Origin: Streptomyces guryensis
Lineage (GTDB): Bacteria; Actinomycetota; Actinomycetes; Streptomycetales; Streptomycetaceae
Reading direction: 5' to 3'
Length of the DNA: 64,000 nucleotides
Assembly (NCBI RefSeq): GCF_021261325.1
Contig: NZ_JAJSBI010000019.1
Span: 62,001-126,000, forward strand
Shown: piece by piece, positions 17,563 to 26,522 of the stretch
Position numbering within the stretch: position 1 is the first letter of the stretch
Layout: every line of letters starts with the position of its first letter
Translations under genes and position numbers: made by a program
The notes under the pieces: model-generated
What the model saw: only the letters and a program-made list of their open reading frames with translations
Databases searched by the model: none
What the model was told of the DNA's origin: nothing

Positions 17563-17883
17563 CCCACGGCGGAAGACGGGCGGCTCTTCTTCAGTGAGAA
17601 GGGCTCGGTCGTCTCGTCGTCGACCTACCACCGTATCTGGCAGGAGGCTCGGTTGCTCGGTCTCCCGCCGGCCGTCGCGGCCTCGCCCCTCGCGAGTAGA
17701 CCGTACGACCTTCGGCACTCGGCCCTGTCGACCTGGCTCAATGCCGGAGCCGATCCCACCGAGGTTGCCGAGCGCGCTGGCAACAGTGTTGAGGTCCTGC
17801 TGGGCCGTTATGCGAAGTGCCTCGACGGACGGCAGGACGTCGCCAACCGGCGCATCGAGGACCTGCTGTGCGAGTACGACTGA
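17563..17883 (+). pseudogene. Tyrosine recombinase (integrase) C-terminal remnant
   Basis: About 106 residues of the C-terminal catalytic domain of a Streptomyces integrase. It shows ASRPYDLRHSALSTWLNAGA (the box II Arg with LRHS), then VAERAGNS in place of the usual AGHS, and the nucleophile Tyr in LLGRYAKCLDG. Box I and the whole N-terminal half are missing, and no start codon precedes it, so it cannot be active. Its own downstream hairpin survives at 17902-17930. Confidence 0.75.
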
Positions 17884-17892
17884 CACCACCAC

Positions 17893-20800
17893 ATGCTGTT
17901 CGAGGCCCCTGGCGTACTGCCCGGGGCCTCGTCGGCTTCGGGCTGCCAAGCGTGGCGAGGGCGGCTGCCCTCCACCAACAATCAGCCGTCCTGGGTCGGC
18001 GAGGGCTTCGACCTCTCGACGTCCTATATCGAGCGCTCGTACGACTCCTGTGACGACGACGGCCAGAACGGCAAGAACGACGAGTGCTGGGCGAACGACA
18101 ACGCCACCCTCGTTCTCGGCGGCAAGTCCAGCCCGCTCATCAAGGACAAGACCAGCGGCGACTGGCACCCCAAGACCGACGACGGCGAGCGCGTCGTGCA
18201 CTCCACCGGCGCCACCAACGGTGACAACGACGGCGAGTACTGGACCGTCACCACGTCGGACGGCACCCAGTACGTCTTCGGCAAGAACCGCCTGCCTGGC
18301 TGGGCCACCGGCAACCCCGTCACCAACTCCGTCGACACCGTCCCGGTATTCGGCGACGACTCCGGGGAACCCGGATACGACCAGGGCAGCAGCTTCTCCG
18401 GACGCGCACTCACCCAGGCCTGGCGCTGGAACCTGGACTACGTGGTGGACCCGCATGGCAACGCGATGTCCTACTGGTACACCAAGGAGACCAACTACTA
18501 CGCCAAGAACGGCACCACCACCGACAACGGCACCGTCTACGACCGCGGCAGCTACCTCAGCCGGATCGACTACGGCATCACGTCATCGACCGTCTTCGGC
18601 AACGCTCCTGAGAAGGTCTCCTTCACCACAGGCGAACGCTGCCTGGTGACCAGCAGCGAGGACTGCTCCTCGCTCACCTCCAGCACCGCCTCGCATTGGC
18701 CGGACGTGCCGTTCGACGAGATCTGCGCTTCGGGCAAGGTCTGCTCCGCGACGGGGCCGACGTTCTTCTCCCGCAAGCGCCTGACCGGCGTCACCACCAG
18801 CATTTGGGACGCGAGCCTGTCCACCCCCGCCTACCGGGACGTCGACGCCTGGAAGCTCGACCAGTCCTTCCCCGACCCCGGCGACGGCACCTCCGCCGGG
18901 CTGTGGCTGAAGTCCATCACCCGTACCGGCAAGGACGGCGCCACCACGGCCATGCCGCCGGTCACCTTCGCCGGCATAAAGATGTTCAACCGCGTCGACA
19001 CGACCCACGACGACATCGCCGCGCTGGTCAAGTGGCGGGTGCGGACGGTCACTTCGGAGACCGGCTCGGTCCTGACTGTCAACTACTACGACCCGCAGTG
19101 CGTCGCGGGCACGACAATGCCCAGCAGCCCGGATTCCAACACCCTGCGCTGCTTCCCCGCCTACTGGCAGCCGCCCTACACAGCAGATCCGCAACTGGAC
19201 TGGTTCCACAAATACGTCGTCAAACAGGTTACCGAGTCGGACCCGACCGGCGGCGCGCCGCTGAAGGAGACCGACTACGCCTACAACGACACACCGGCCT
19301 GGCACTACGACACCGACAACGTCACCGCCCCCGGCAAGCGCAAGACCTGGTCGCAGTGGCGCGGCTACGGCAGCGTGACCACGACCACGGGCGATGGACA
19401 GTCCACCCGCACCAAGACGGTCGCCACCTACTTCCGCGGCATGGACGGCGACAAACAGTCCGACGGGACCAGTCACAGCGCCAAGGTCACTGACTCTACG
19501 GGCACTTCAGTCACCGACCCCGATGCCCTAGCTGGTGCGCTTCGCGAGTCGATCACCTACAACGGCAGCGCCGAGGTCTCCGGAGCCATTACCGACCAGT
19601 GGATCCACCAGACCGGCACGGACGGCACACGAAGCAGCACTTACACACGCGCGCACGCCGTCCACACCCGCACTGACCTCTCCTCGGGTGGCACCCGCAA
19701 CACCACGGTCACCACGACGTACGACGACAAGACCGGCGCGGCGACCATGATCGACGACTCGGGCGACGACGCCGTCACCGGCGACGAGCAGTGCACCCGC
19801 ACCGCCTTCGCCAACAACACCACCGACTGGTTGATGGCTTTCCCCGTCCGAGTCGAGACCGTCGATGTCGGTTGCGACGCCACCACCAAGCGCCCGGATG
19901 ACGTCATATCCGATGTGCGGACTATTTACGACAGCCAGGCTTACGGCGCCGCACCCAAGCTCGGCGACGAGACCTCCACCCAGCGGCTGACCTCATACAA
20001 CAGCGACGGCAGCCCGGTGTACCAGACGGTCTCCACCAGCCACTACGACACCCAGGGCCGCGTCGACTCGGTCAAGGACACCAACTCGGCGACCGTCAGC
20101 AGGACCACCTACACCCCCTCCACCGGCGGTCCCCTGACCAGCACGGTCACCTACGACGCCAAGGACTACTCGACCACCACCACCTTCGACCCCGGCCGGG
20201 GCACGGCCACCTCGGTCGTCGACCTAAATGGGAAGCGCACCGACTACGCCTACGACGGCCTCGGCCGCCTCACGAGTCTCTGGCTGCCCAACCGCAGCAA
20301 GTCTGCCCCTCAGTCCGCGAATCTCGTCTACAGCTACTCGATCTCCAACACCGTTGCCTCGGTGGTCTCCACCGGCAAGCTCAACAACGACGGCTCGACG
20401 TACGACACGACGTACGCGCTGTACGACGCCCTGCTGCGCCCGCGTCAGACGCAGACCCCGGCTCCGGGTGGCGGCCGTGTCATTGCGGAGACCAAATACG
20501 ACAGCCGCGGCCTGGCCGTCGAGGCCGACGCCGACTACACCGACAACACCTCCCCGTCCAGCACCCTCGCCACCATCACCTCCGCCGTACCGTCGCAGAC
20601 CCTGACGACGTACGACGGCGCTGGCCGCGCCACCGCAGCCGACTTCTACGCCCTCGGCACCAAGCGCTGGACGACCTCCACGGCCTACGGCGGTGACCGC
20701 ACCACCGTCACCCCGCCCAAGGGCGGCATCGCCACCACGACCCTGACCGACACTCTCGGCCGCACCACCGAGACCCGGCAGTACGACAGCGGCACCCCGT

Positions 20801-22870
20801 CTGGCTCGTACACGTCGATCAAGTACGCGTATGACGCGAAGAGCCGGCTGAAGCAGGTCGTCGACGACGACGGCAACAAGTGGTCCTACGACTACGACCT
20901 GATGGGCCGCAAAATCAGCTCCACGGATCCGGACACCGGCAAGACCACCACGGCGTACAACGAGCTGGACCAGGTGGCCTCCACAACCAACGCCGTCAGT
21001 ACCTCCGACGAGAAGACCCTCAGCTACTCCTACGACGCCCTCGGCCGCAAGACGGACATGTACGACGGCACCACCAAGGATGCCGCCCACGAGCTGGCCA
21101 AGTGGACGTACGACTCCGTGGCCAAGGGGCAGCCGACCTCCGCGATCCGGTACGTGGGCGGCTCATCCGGCAAGGCGTACGTCAGCCAGGTCGGCACCTA
21201 CGACTCCCTCTACCGGCCGACCCTGACCCGGGTCACCATCCCGTCGGTCACCGGCGAGGAGGCCTTGGCCGGTACTTACACGTCGACGACGGGCTACAAC
21301 CTCGACGGGACCGTCCAGGTCCTCGCAGACCCGGCGGCCGGAGGACTGCCCGCCGAATCCCTGGAGTACGGCTACAACGACCTGAGCATGCCGAAGACGC
21401 TCAACGGCGCGACGGGCTATGTGCAGGACACGAGCTACACCAAGCTCGGCGGCATCGGCCAGATCACGCTGGGGGTTTCCTCGTCGGACACTGCCAAGTG
21501 GCTGCAGATCACCAACACGTACGAGGACGGCACCCGACGTCTGAAGCGTGAGCTGGTCACGGACGACGCCCAGACCGCACCCGTCGAGGACACCAACTAC
21601 ACCTACGACGACGCGGGCAACGCCACAAAGGTCGCCACCCACGCCGACGGCACCGACGACGTCCAGTGCTACCGCTACGACGGCCACGACCGCCTCACCG
21701 AGGCCTGGACCGCCACCGACGGCTGCTCGGCCGATCCCTCGACCGCCGTCCTAGGCGGCCCGGCACCGTACTGGCACAGCTACACCTACGACGACCTCGG
21801 CAACCGCAAGACGCAGGTCGACCACGCGACCACGACCGGGGCCGACGACAGCAAGACGTCGTTCGTCTATCCGCCGCAGGGCGCGGATTCGGTCCAGCCC
21901 CACACTCTGACCTCGTCCGCCACGGTCACCGGCAGCACGACCACTACGGACTCCTACACCTACGACGCGTCCGGCCACACCCGCACGCGCACCCTCGACG
22001 GCAAGAAGCAGACCCTCGACTGGGACGACGAGGGTCACCTCGCCAAGGTCACCAACGCCGATGGCACGTCGGCCTCCTACCTCTACGACGCGGACGGCAA
22101 CCGCCTGCTGGCCCGCGACGACTCCGGCACGACGCTCTACCTGGGCGACACGGAAGTCCAGCTCGCCAAGGGAACGTCCACGACCACGGGTACCCGCTAC
22201 TACACCTGGGCCGGACGAACGGTGGCCGTTCGTACCAGCTCCGGCAGCCTCCAGTGGCAGGTCACGGACGGCCACGACACGGCCGAGACAGCGGTGGACG
22301 CCGGCTCGCAGGCGATCACACGCCGCCGTCTCGACCCGTTCGGCAACCCGCGCGGCACTCAGCCGGCCTCGGGAGCGTGGCTCGGCGACAAGGGCTTCGT
22401 CAACGGCATCCAGAACGCCACCAGCGGCCTCACCCTCCTGGGTGCACGCGAGTACGACCCGACGATCGGGCGGTTCGTCTCGGACGACCCGGTCCTGGAA
22501 CTGACCGACGCCCAGCAGATCGACGGCTACACCTACGCCGCCGACAACCCCCTCACCAACAGCGATCCCACCGGTCTCGAAATCGGGTCCAAGCCCAACT
22601 CCTGCCAGTACGACATCAAGTACTGCACCGCGGCAGAGCGTGGCGACACCCCCTCCACCGGCACCGCCAGCGGAGGTACCAGAAGCAGCGGAGGCGGCGG
22701 GGGAAGCTCGCACCACCACAGCTGCGGCTGGTCCTTCTCCTGCCACCTGTCCAACCTGGCCCACAAGACCTACCACGCCATCCAACAACACCCGGTGATC
22801 GCGGCCGTGGTGGCCACCGCCGTGGTCGTCGGAGTGGTCGCCTGCGTGGCAGCGACAGCGGGAGGTCCGG
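17893..22870 (+). pseudogene. RHS/YD-repeat protein, truncated at both ends
   Basis: Homology to Streptomyces secreted RHS proteins begins abruptly at STNNQPSWVGEGFD (about 17971). The signal peptide and N-terminal several hundred residues are gone, and the preceding 26 codons read through the integrase hairpin. YD repeats follow (YDAKSRLKQV, YDALGRKTDMYD, YTYDDLGNRK, YLYDADGNRL), then the RHS core ending GLTLLGAREYDPTIGRFVSDDP, YTYAADNPLTNSDPTGL. After the core a His/Gly-rich linker and one hydrophobic helix lead nowhere: the variable toxin domain is absent. The frame happens to stay open to 23355. Unlikely to be exported or toxic. Confidence 0.8.
17902..17930 (+). terminator. Hairpin after the integrase remnant
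   Basis: GAGGCCCC and GGGGCCTC form a perfect 8-bp stem with a 13-base loop, 18 bases after the integrase stop. The sequence joins the truncated RHS gene within about 40 bases. Confidence 0.6.
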
Positions 22871-22876
22871 CGATGG

Positions 22877-23107
22877 TCCGACGGGACAGTCCCGCCGTCA
22901 TGGAAGGACACGTTCACCCGGGAATTCGACCGAGCAGCCTTCCTGGCGATCCCGGTGCTGAACGTACTCATCGGCGCGATCCTGCTGGCGCAGATGGCCA
23001 AGGACCGGGGGACCTACCACCACAGCAAGTACGACCGTGCAGCCGGCACCGTGGTGGTGCGGTGGCCGAGGCGTGGGGGAGGAAGCCGGACCGGCGAAGG
23101 CGATTGA
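22877..23107 (+). pseudogene. Membrane protein fragment fused out of frame to the RHS gene
   Basis: In the frame +1 to the RHS frame the codons read SDGTVPPSWKDTFTREFDRA then FLAIPVLNVLIGAILLAQMA and DRGTYHHSKYDRAAG, ending at TGA 23105-23107. This looks like real protein (one membrane helix, sensible codon use), whereas the RHS frame over the same bases is Arg/Pro-rich junk. The junction lies near 22870. Confidence 0.5.
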
Positions 23108-23301
23108 GCGCGCAGTCCCGCAAGGCTAGTTGGCAACGCCTTACCCGCATGTGGGCACCCTGGTCGCGATGCCACGGCAGGTTGAGAGCAGAGTGCTGTC
23201 CACGGGCAGTGCGACGTCCGAGTGAGCGGACAGTCCGGGTCTTGTTGGGCGGACAACTCGTCTCCCGTTGCGGTATGACTTTTCGTCGCCCGGTTGGCAG
23301 G

Positions 23302-23446
23302 TCAGCTGGCAGGGGTGAGGGGCTCGACGCCCTGTCCGCTCGTGGCCTGGGGTGAGCCGGAGCGAGGAGCCCTCGGGCAGCGCGACGTGAGCGTGGTGCA
23401 GGAGCCGGTCGACAGCGGCGGTGGTCAGTGTCTTGGGCATGATCAA
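23302..23446 (-). pseudogene. IstB-type transposase helper, C-terminal remnant
   Basis: KTLTTAAVDRLLHHAHVALP and EGSSLRLT match the end of IS21-family IstB ATPases. One extra C breaks the frame, after which QATSGQGVEPLTPAS and a stop follow in the next frame. Only some 48 codons remain; no IstA or terminal repeats were found nearby. Confidence 0.6.
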
Positions 23447-23788
23447 ATCGAAGCGCCCGCCGCGACCTGGTCGATACGAGCGGTGAGGTCGGCCGTGCGG
23501 GGCAGGGGAGCTCCACTCGACCTGGTCTCATCGAAGGTGAGGGCGGTTGTCGCGGCGATCACGACAACGCAGGTGAGGGCCAGTGCACGGGCGAACCAGC
23601 AGTTGCGATCCACCGGGTTGCGCGGGTGCGGGGCGCCGCCTTGGCTTGCGCTGCGGCTGCGGCTTCCTTCCGGGCGGCAGCCGGCGTCGTACGTACGGAA
23701 AGAGCCACAGAATCAGCTGGGGTACGACGGCGAGCAGGAATCCCGTGAAGGAGGACTGGCTGCGGCGGTCGGCCGGCCTGATGTACAT
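23443..23788 (-). pseudogene. Possible frameshifted small membrane protein
   Basis: From ATG 23788 the protein has a hydrophobic segment (FTGFLLAVVPQLILWLFPYV) and a basic linker. After a change of frame near 23600 a second segment follows (WFARALALTCVVVIAATTAL), ending at TGA 23443. The two halves suggest a two-helix protein of about 115 aa broken by one frameshift. No family recognised. Confidence 0.3.
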
Positions 23789-24046
23789 GCTTCCGCCCCC
23801 GTCGCGGCTTTCGCGCCGCGCTGTGCGACGACCTCGGTGAACCGCTCGAATCTACGTAACGGGCCTGAGTCATAGGGGAGTTCGTAGGTTACGACAGTTT
23901 CGGCGTCGTCGGCGGGCGCGCCTATCCCGCAGGCCGTGGCCGCGGAGTGGTCGCAGATCGTCCTGTCGGCGGCACACACATTCCTGAAGCGCCGCGACTC
24001 TTCCAACTCACGCGAGCGGGCATCGCCACGGTGCAGAGTATGAAGA

Positions 24047-24226
24047 GTGAGTCGTAGCGAACCGCCCAAGGTCGTCATTGAGTATGTCGTTGTGGATGGG
24101 CCTGAAGGGGAGGAGCTGGGGCGGCGTCAGGCAGCAGCGATCCTGGATGTCCTGCAGTGCCTCGCTGAACAGCAAGGGCTCCATCAGGGAGTCGAAGAGG
24201 AACCGGGCCGCACAGGGGTGTCGTAG
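24047..24226 (+). CDS. Small cassette protein, copy 1 (59 aa, unknown function)
   Basis: GTG start at 24047, stop TAG 24224-24226. The N-terminal half, EPPKVVIEYVVVDGPEGEEL, is nearly identical to EPPKVVVEYVVVDGPEGEQL of the protein at 33018, so selection at protein level is likely. The C-terminal half is helical and diverged (QAAAILDVLQCLAEQQG). The upstream bases (CACGG, GCAGAG) are also shared. No family recognised. Located at the left edge of the island that ends at tRNA-Arg. Confidence 0.6.
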   Translation: MSRSEPPKVVIEYVVVDGPEGEELGRRQAAAILDVLQCLAEQQGLHQGVEEEPGRTGVS

Positions 24227-24383
24227 CACGTTCCGTTCCCATGTTCTGGGTGTCCGGCAGGGCCCACACCTGCGCAAACCTCGCGCTCAATGCGGTAAGC
24301 ACCGTATCGGGCGGCCGACCTGCGAGTTTGCGCGGACAGATGTCGGCCAATGTCCGAGAAGCAAGCATCGCGATATATAACGC

Positions 24384-24415
24384 AAAGGCCCGTCTCCTGT
24401 CTGAAGGAGACGGGC
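24384..24415 (+). terminator. Strong hairpin in cassette 1
   Basis: AGGCCCGTCTCCT and its exact complement form a 13-bp stem with a 6-base loop (GTCTGA). It holds the same place relative to the small gene as the 33407-33448 hairpin does in cassette 2. Confidence 0.75.
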
Positions 24416-24424
24416 CTGGACACC

Positions 24425-24463
24425 CTGACCTGCGGCGAAGCAAATCGTACGGGTGCCCCCGGC
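24425..24463. repeat. Attachment-site-like motif pair, copy 1
   Basis: CTGACCTGC, 19 bases, then GTGCCCCCGGC. The same two motifs with exactly the same 19-base spacing occur at 33471-33509, where the second is the 3' end of tRNA-Arg. Probable remnant of an integration junction. Confidence 0.5.
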
Positions 24464-24649
24464 GGGGGACACGGAACATGGGAACTGGAAAAGCCGCACG
24501 TCAGCGGGGCTGTGCTGACCATCGAGGCGGTCATCCCGCTGAAACGATAGACCTGAATGCCGCACTTTCGTGTGCCGGGTCGGCGTCGCCGTGCCGAAGC
24601 GCCCTGGGCTGGACCCGTGGTGCATGATCAGGCACTCCCGCGGTGCATG

Positions 24650-26167
24650 TCATGTCAGGCCGCGAACGGGTCCGTCGCCGTACAGCGCGTCGATGTCGAC
24701 TAGGAGGACATCGCGGCGACGCTGCGCGGCGTCGATGACATCGGGATGGAAGCCGTGCAGGGAGAACAGGGCGAGGGCCGCGTCATCGGTCCGATACCCC
24801 TGGTCGGCGAGGAGGGCCCGGATGTGTTCGAGGCGCTCGAGGTCCTTGAGACCGCGGGGCTGGACGGTGGCCTTGGCCTCACCGATCAGGGCGATGGTCG
24901 CTCGTGGGCTTTGCGGGCGCTCGCCGGGGGCCATGGCGAGCAGGTCCACCTCGTGCTTGGTCCGGGCGGTGGGGTCGGCGATCTCCGCCGTGCCCACCGC
25001 CCCGAGCGACAGGCTGGTGTCGTCGATGGCGAAGGAGCGTGCCCACTCGCGTGCGGCCTCCTCGAAGTGCGGGCCGAGGATCTTCGAGTGGTACGTCGGC
25101 CGGGACGACTGCCAGACCTGGGCTCCGCGCCGCCGTTCCGCCAGATCCACCATGGGTAGCGTGATCAGCTGGTTGAAGCGGATTACCGGGTCCGCGACGC
25201 TGATGACAGGGTGCCGTGCCTTGAGCAGGTCCTGTTCCTTGCGAACGTAGCCGGTGGATTCAAGCAGCTCCAGCGGGGCGACCATGGCGGAGCGGGACCG
25301 CTCCAGCATCGAGCCGACCTTCGCCGGGGTCGAGGCGCCCCGGGCGACCGCGGACAGCACGTCGTAGTACAGCGTGCGGTGGGTGATCCGTGGGTCCTCG
25401 CGGAGCAGGAACTCCGCCTCCACTCGGGAGTACAGGGCCCGCCCCGGGTCCAGCAGGGTGCGTTCCACCCAGGGTGCGAATTCCGCCTCGCTCTGCGGCG
25501 TCGGCCCGGCGGCCAGCGGCCGGTAGCCGGGGGCGCCGCCCAGCACGGCGTCGACCTGCAGCGCCACTGCCGGGTCCTCGATCCCCCAGTGGGTGCGGGC
25601 GGTGCGGTAGTCGAAGGCCGGCAGTCGCAGGTCGAGCACCGCTCGGCCGCGTAGCGGCTTGGTGCCGGACAGTAGTTCGGACATCACGCTCATCGCCGAG
25701 CCGCACAGGACGATCCGGCCGCCGGGCGCCTTGCCCGACTGCGATTGGTCGTACAGCAGTTGCAGGTAGCCGGGGATCTCCGGGGAGTGCTGCAGCAGGT
25801 ACGGCAGCTCGTCGATCACGATCAGCGGCGCCCCCGATGCCCGGTTCACCACCTCCAGCGCGGCGGTGAGCACGTCCCGCCAGTCGTCCAGCCGCATCGC
25901 CCCGGGCCGCACTCCCGCGTGCGCGGCGATCGCCTCGGTGAAGCGGTGCAGCGCGGGCACTCGGCCCTCCTCCTGCACGGCGGTCAGATACAGCCCGCCC
26001 ACCGCTTCTGTGAGTGCCTCCAGCAGGAACGACTTCCCGTTTCGCCGTCGCCCCGAGACGATGGCCAGCCGCAGCTCGGGGGCCGGATCGGTGAGGAAGC
26101 CGTTCAGCAGCGCCCACTCGTGATCACGGTCCAGCAGCCGCTCCGGCTTGCCCAGCTGTCCAGCCAT
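24650..26167 (-). CDS. AAA+ ATPase of the archaeal-ATPase/DUF234-like type
   Basis: 505 aa. Walker A is SGRRRNGKSFLL and Walker B is LIVIDELPYL. A helical region is followed by a winged-helix-like segment (MLERSRSAMVAPLELLESTG) and a C-terminal part with HEVDLLAM and IALIGEAKA spaced like a PD-(D/E)xK nuclease core. This layout matches the archaeal-type STAND-like ATPases with C-terminal DUF234, whose roles are poorly known (defence and mobile-element links have been proposed). ATG 26167 follows GGGAGGG; a longer frame to 26194 lacks a binding site. Divergent from the 78-aa/829-aa pair. Confidence 0.75.
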   Translation of the reverse strand: MAGQLGKPERLLDRDHEWALLNGFLTDPAPELRLAIVSGRRRNGKSFLLEALTEAVGGLYLTAVQEEGRVPALHRFTEAIAAHAGVRPGAMRLDDWRDVLTAALEVVNRASGAPLIVIDELPYLLQHSPEIPGYLQLLYDQSQSGKAPGGRIVLCGSAMSVMSELLSGTKPLRGRAVLDLRLPAFDYRTARTHWGIEDPAVALQVDAVLGGAPGYRPLAAGPTPQSEAEFAPWVERTLLDPGRALYSRVEAEFLLREDPRITHRTLYYDVLSAVARGASTPAKVGSMLERSRSAMVAPLELLESTGYVRKEQDLLKARHPVISVADPVIRFNQLITLPMVDLAERRRGAQVWQSSRPTYHSKILGPHFEEAAREWARSFAIDDTSLSLGAVGTAEIADPTARTKHEVDLLAMAPGERPQSPRATIALIGEAKATVQPRGLKDLERLEHIRALLADQGYRTDDAALALFSLHGFHPDVIDAAQRRRDVLLVDIDALYGDGPVRGLT

Positions 26168-26183
26168 GACCCTCCCTAATCTG

Positions 26184-26225
26184 TTCAGGTACATCTTAAC
26201 CGATTTGGTTCAGCTGAATCTAAAC
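26184..26225. promoter_or_regulatory. AT-rich divergent control region with direct repeats
   Basis: Two imperfect 17-bp direct repeats, TTCAGGTACATCTTAAC (26184-26200) and TTCAGCTGAATCTAAAC (26209-26225), spaced 25 bp apart. The second contains the palindrome TTCAGCTGAA. The base composition is strikingly AT-rich for this genome. A likely operator/promoter between the AAA+ gene and the gene pair. Confidence 0.5.
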
Positions 26226-26285
26226 TGAGTAGGGCCGTGAGCGCCAGGCCGCGGGCATCCGGCTCCCTCGTTCTCACCGCTGACG

Positions 26286-26522
26286 GTGGCCCTGCCTGGT
26301 TTCGGAATGTTCCGCGTCCGCGGCAGTGCGAAGCCGACTGCCGTGTTCCTGCACGCTCTCGCCGCGGAAGGCGGAGAACGGTCACCGGTTCGGATTGCGG
26401 AGCAGGTGCGCCTGTGCGCGGATCTTCCACTGGGTGCCGTGGACGCAGCGGTGACCGCCGCCGCCCGGTGGAACAGTGCCGGGCCGGCGGGCCAGTACGC
26501 CGGCCGCGGGTGCGTTCCGTGA
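26286..26522 (+). CDS. Small hypothetical protein (78 aa) coupled to the 829-aa gene
   Basis: The GTG start has weak ribosome-binding support. The GC-rich third positions look coding. The sequence (VRGSAKPTAVFLHALAAEGG, then SPVRIAEQVRLCADLPLGAV and DAAVTAAARW) is helical and could be a small winged-helix or DNA-binding protein. Its TGA shares a base with the ATG of the next gene (TGATG), implying translational coupling. No family recognised. Confidence 0.5.
   Translation: MALPGFGMFRVRGSAKPTAVFLHALAAEGGERSPVRIAEQVRLCADLPLGAVDAAVTAAARWNSAGPAGQYAGRGCVP

Larger units (their letters stand above)
23108..24046. other. Remnant-rich stretch without an intact gene
   Basis: Apart from the IstB tail and the broken membrane protein I see no intact coding sequence. 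From about 23985 the sequence resembles that at 30245-30291 (RLFQL here, QLFQL there, followed by a CACGG-GCAGAG motif). It is the upstream part of the small-gene cassette that recurs near tRNA-Arg. Confidence 0.5.
24227..24649. other. Non-coding interval of cassette 1
   Basis: Contains the 13-bp hairpin and the attachment-like motifs listed separately. A short stretch (CGTTCCCATGTTCTGGGT, near 24232-24249) also resembles 33328-33346 of cassette 2. I see no convincing gene. Confidence 0.5.

Noticed and set aside
17893..23355. Intact 1,820-aa RHS toxin
   Set aside because: No signal peptide, N-terminal homology begins abruptly, and the C-terminal 160 codons are Arg-rich read-through of a different gene in another frame.
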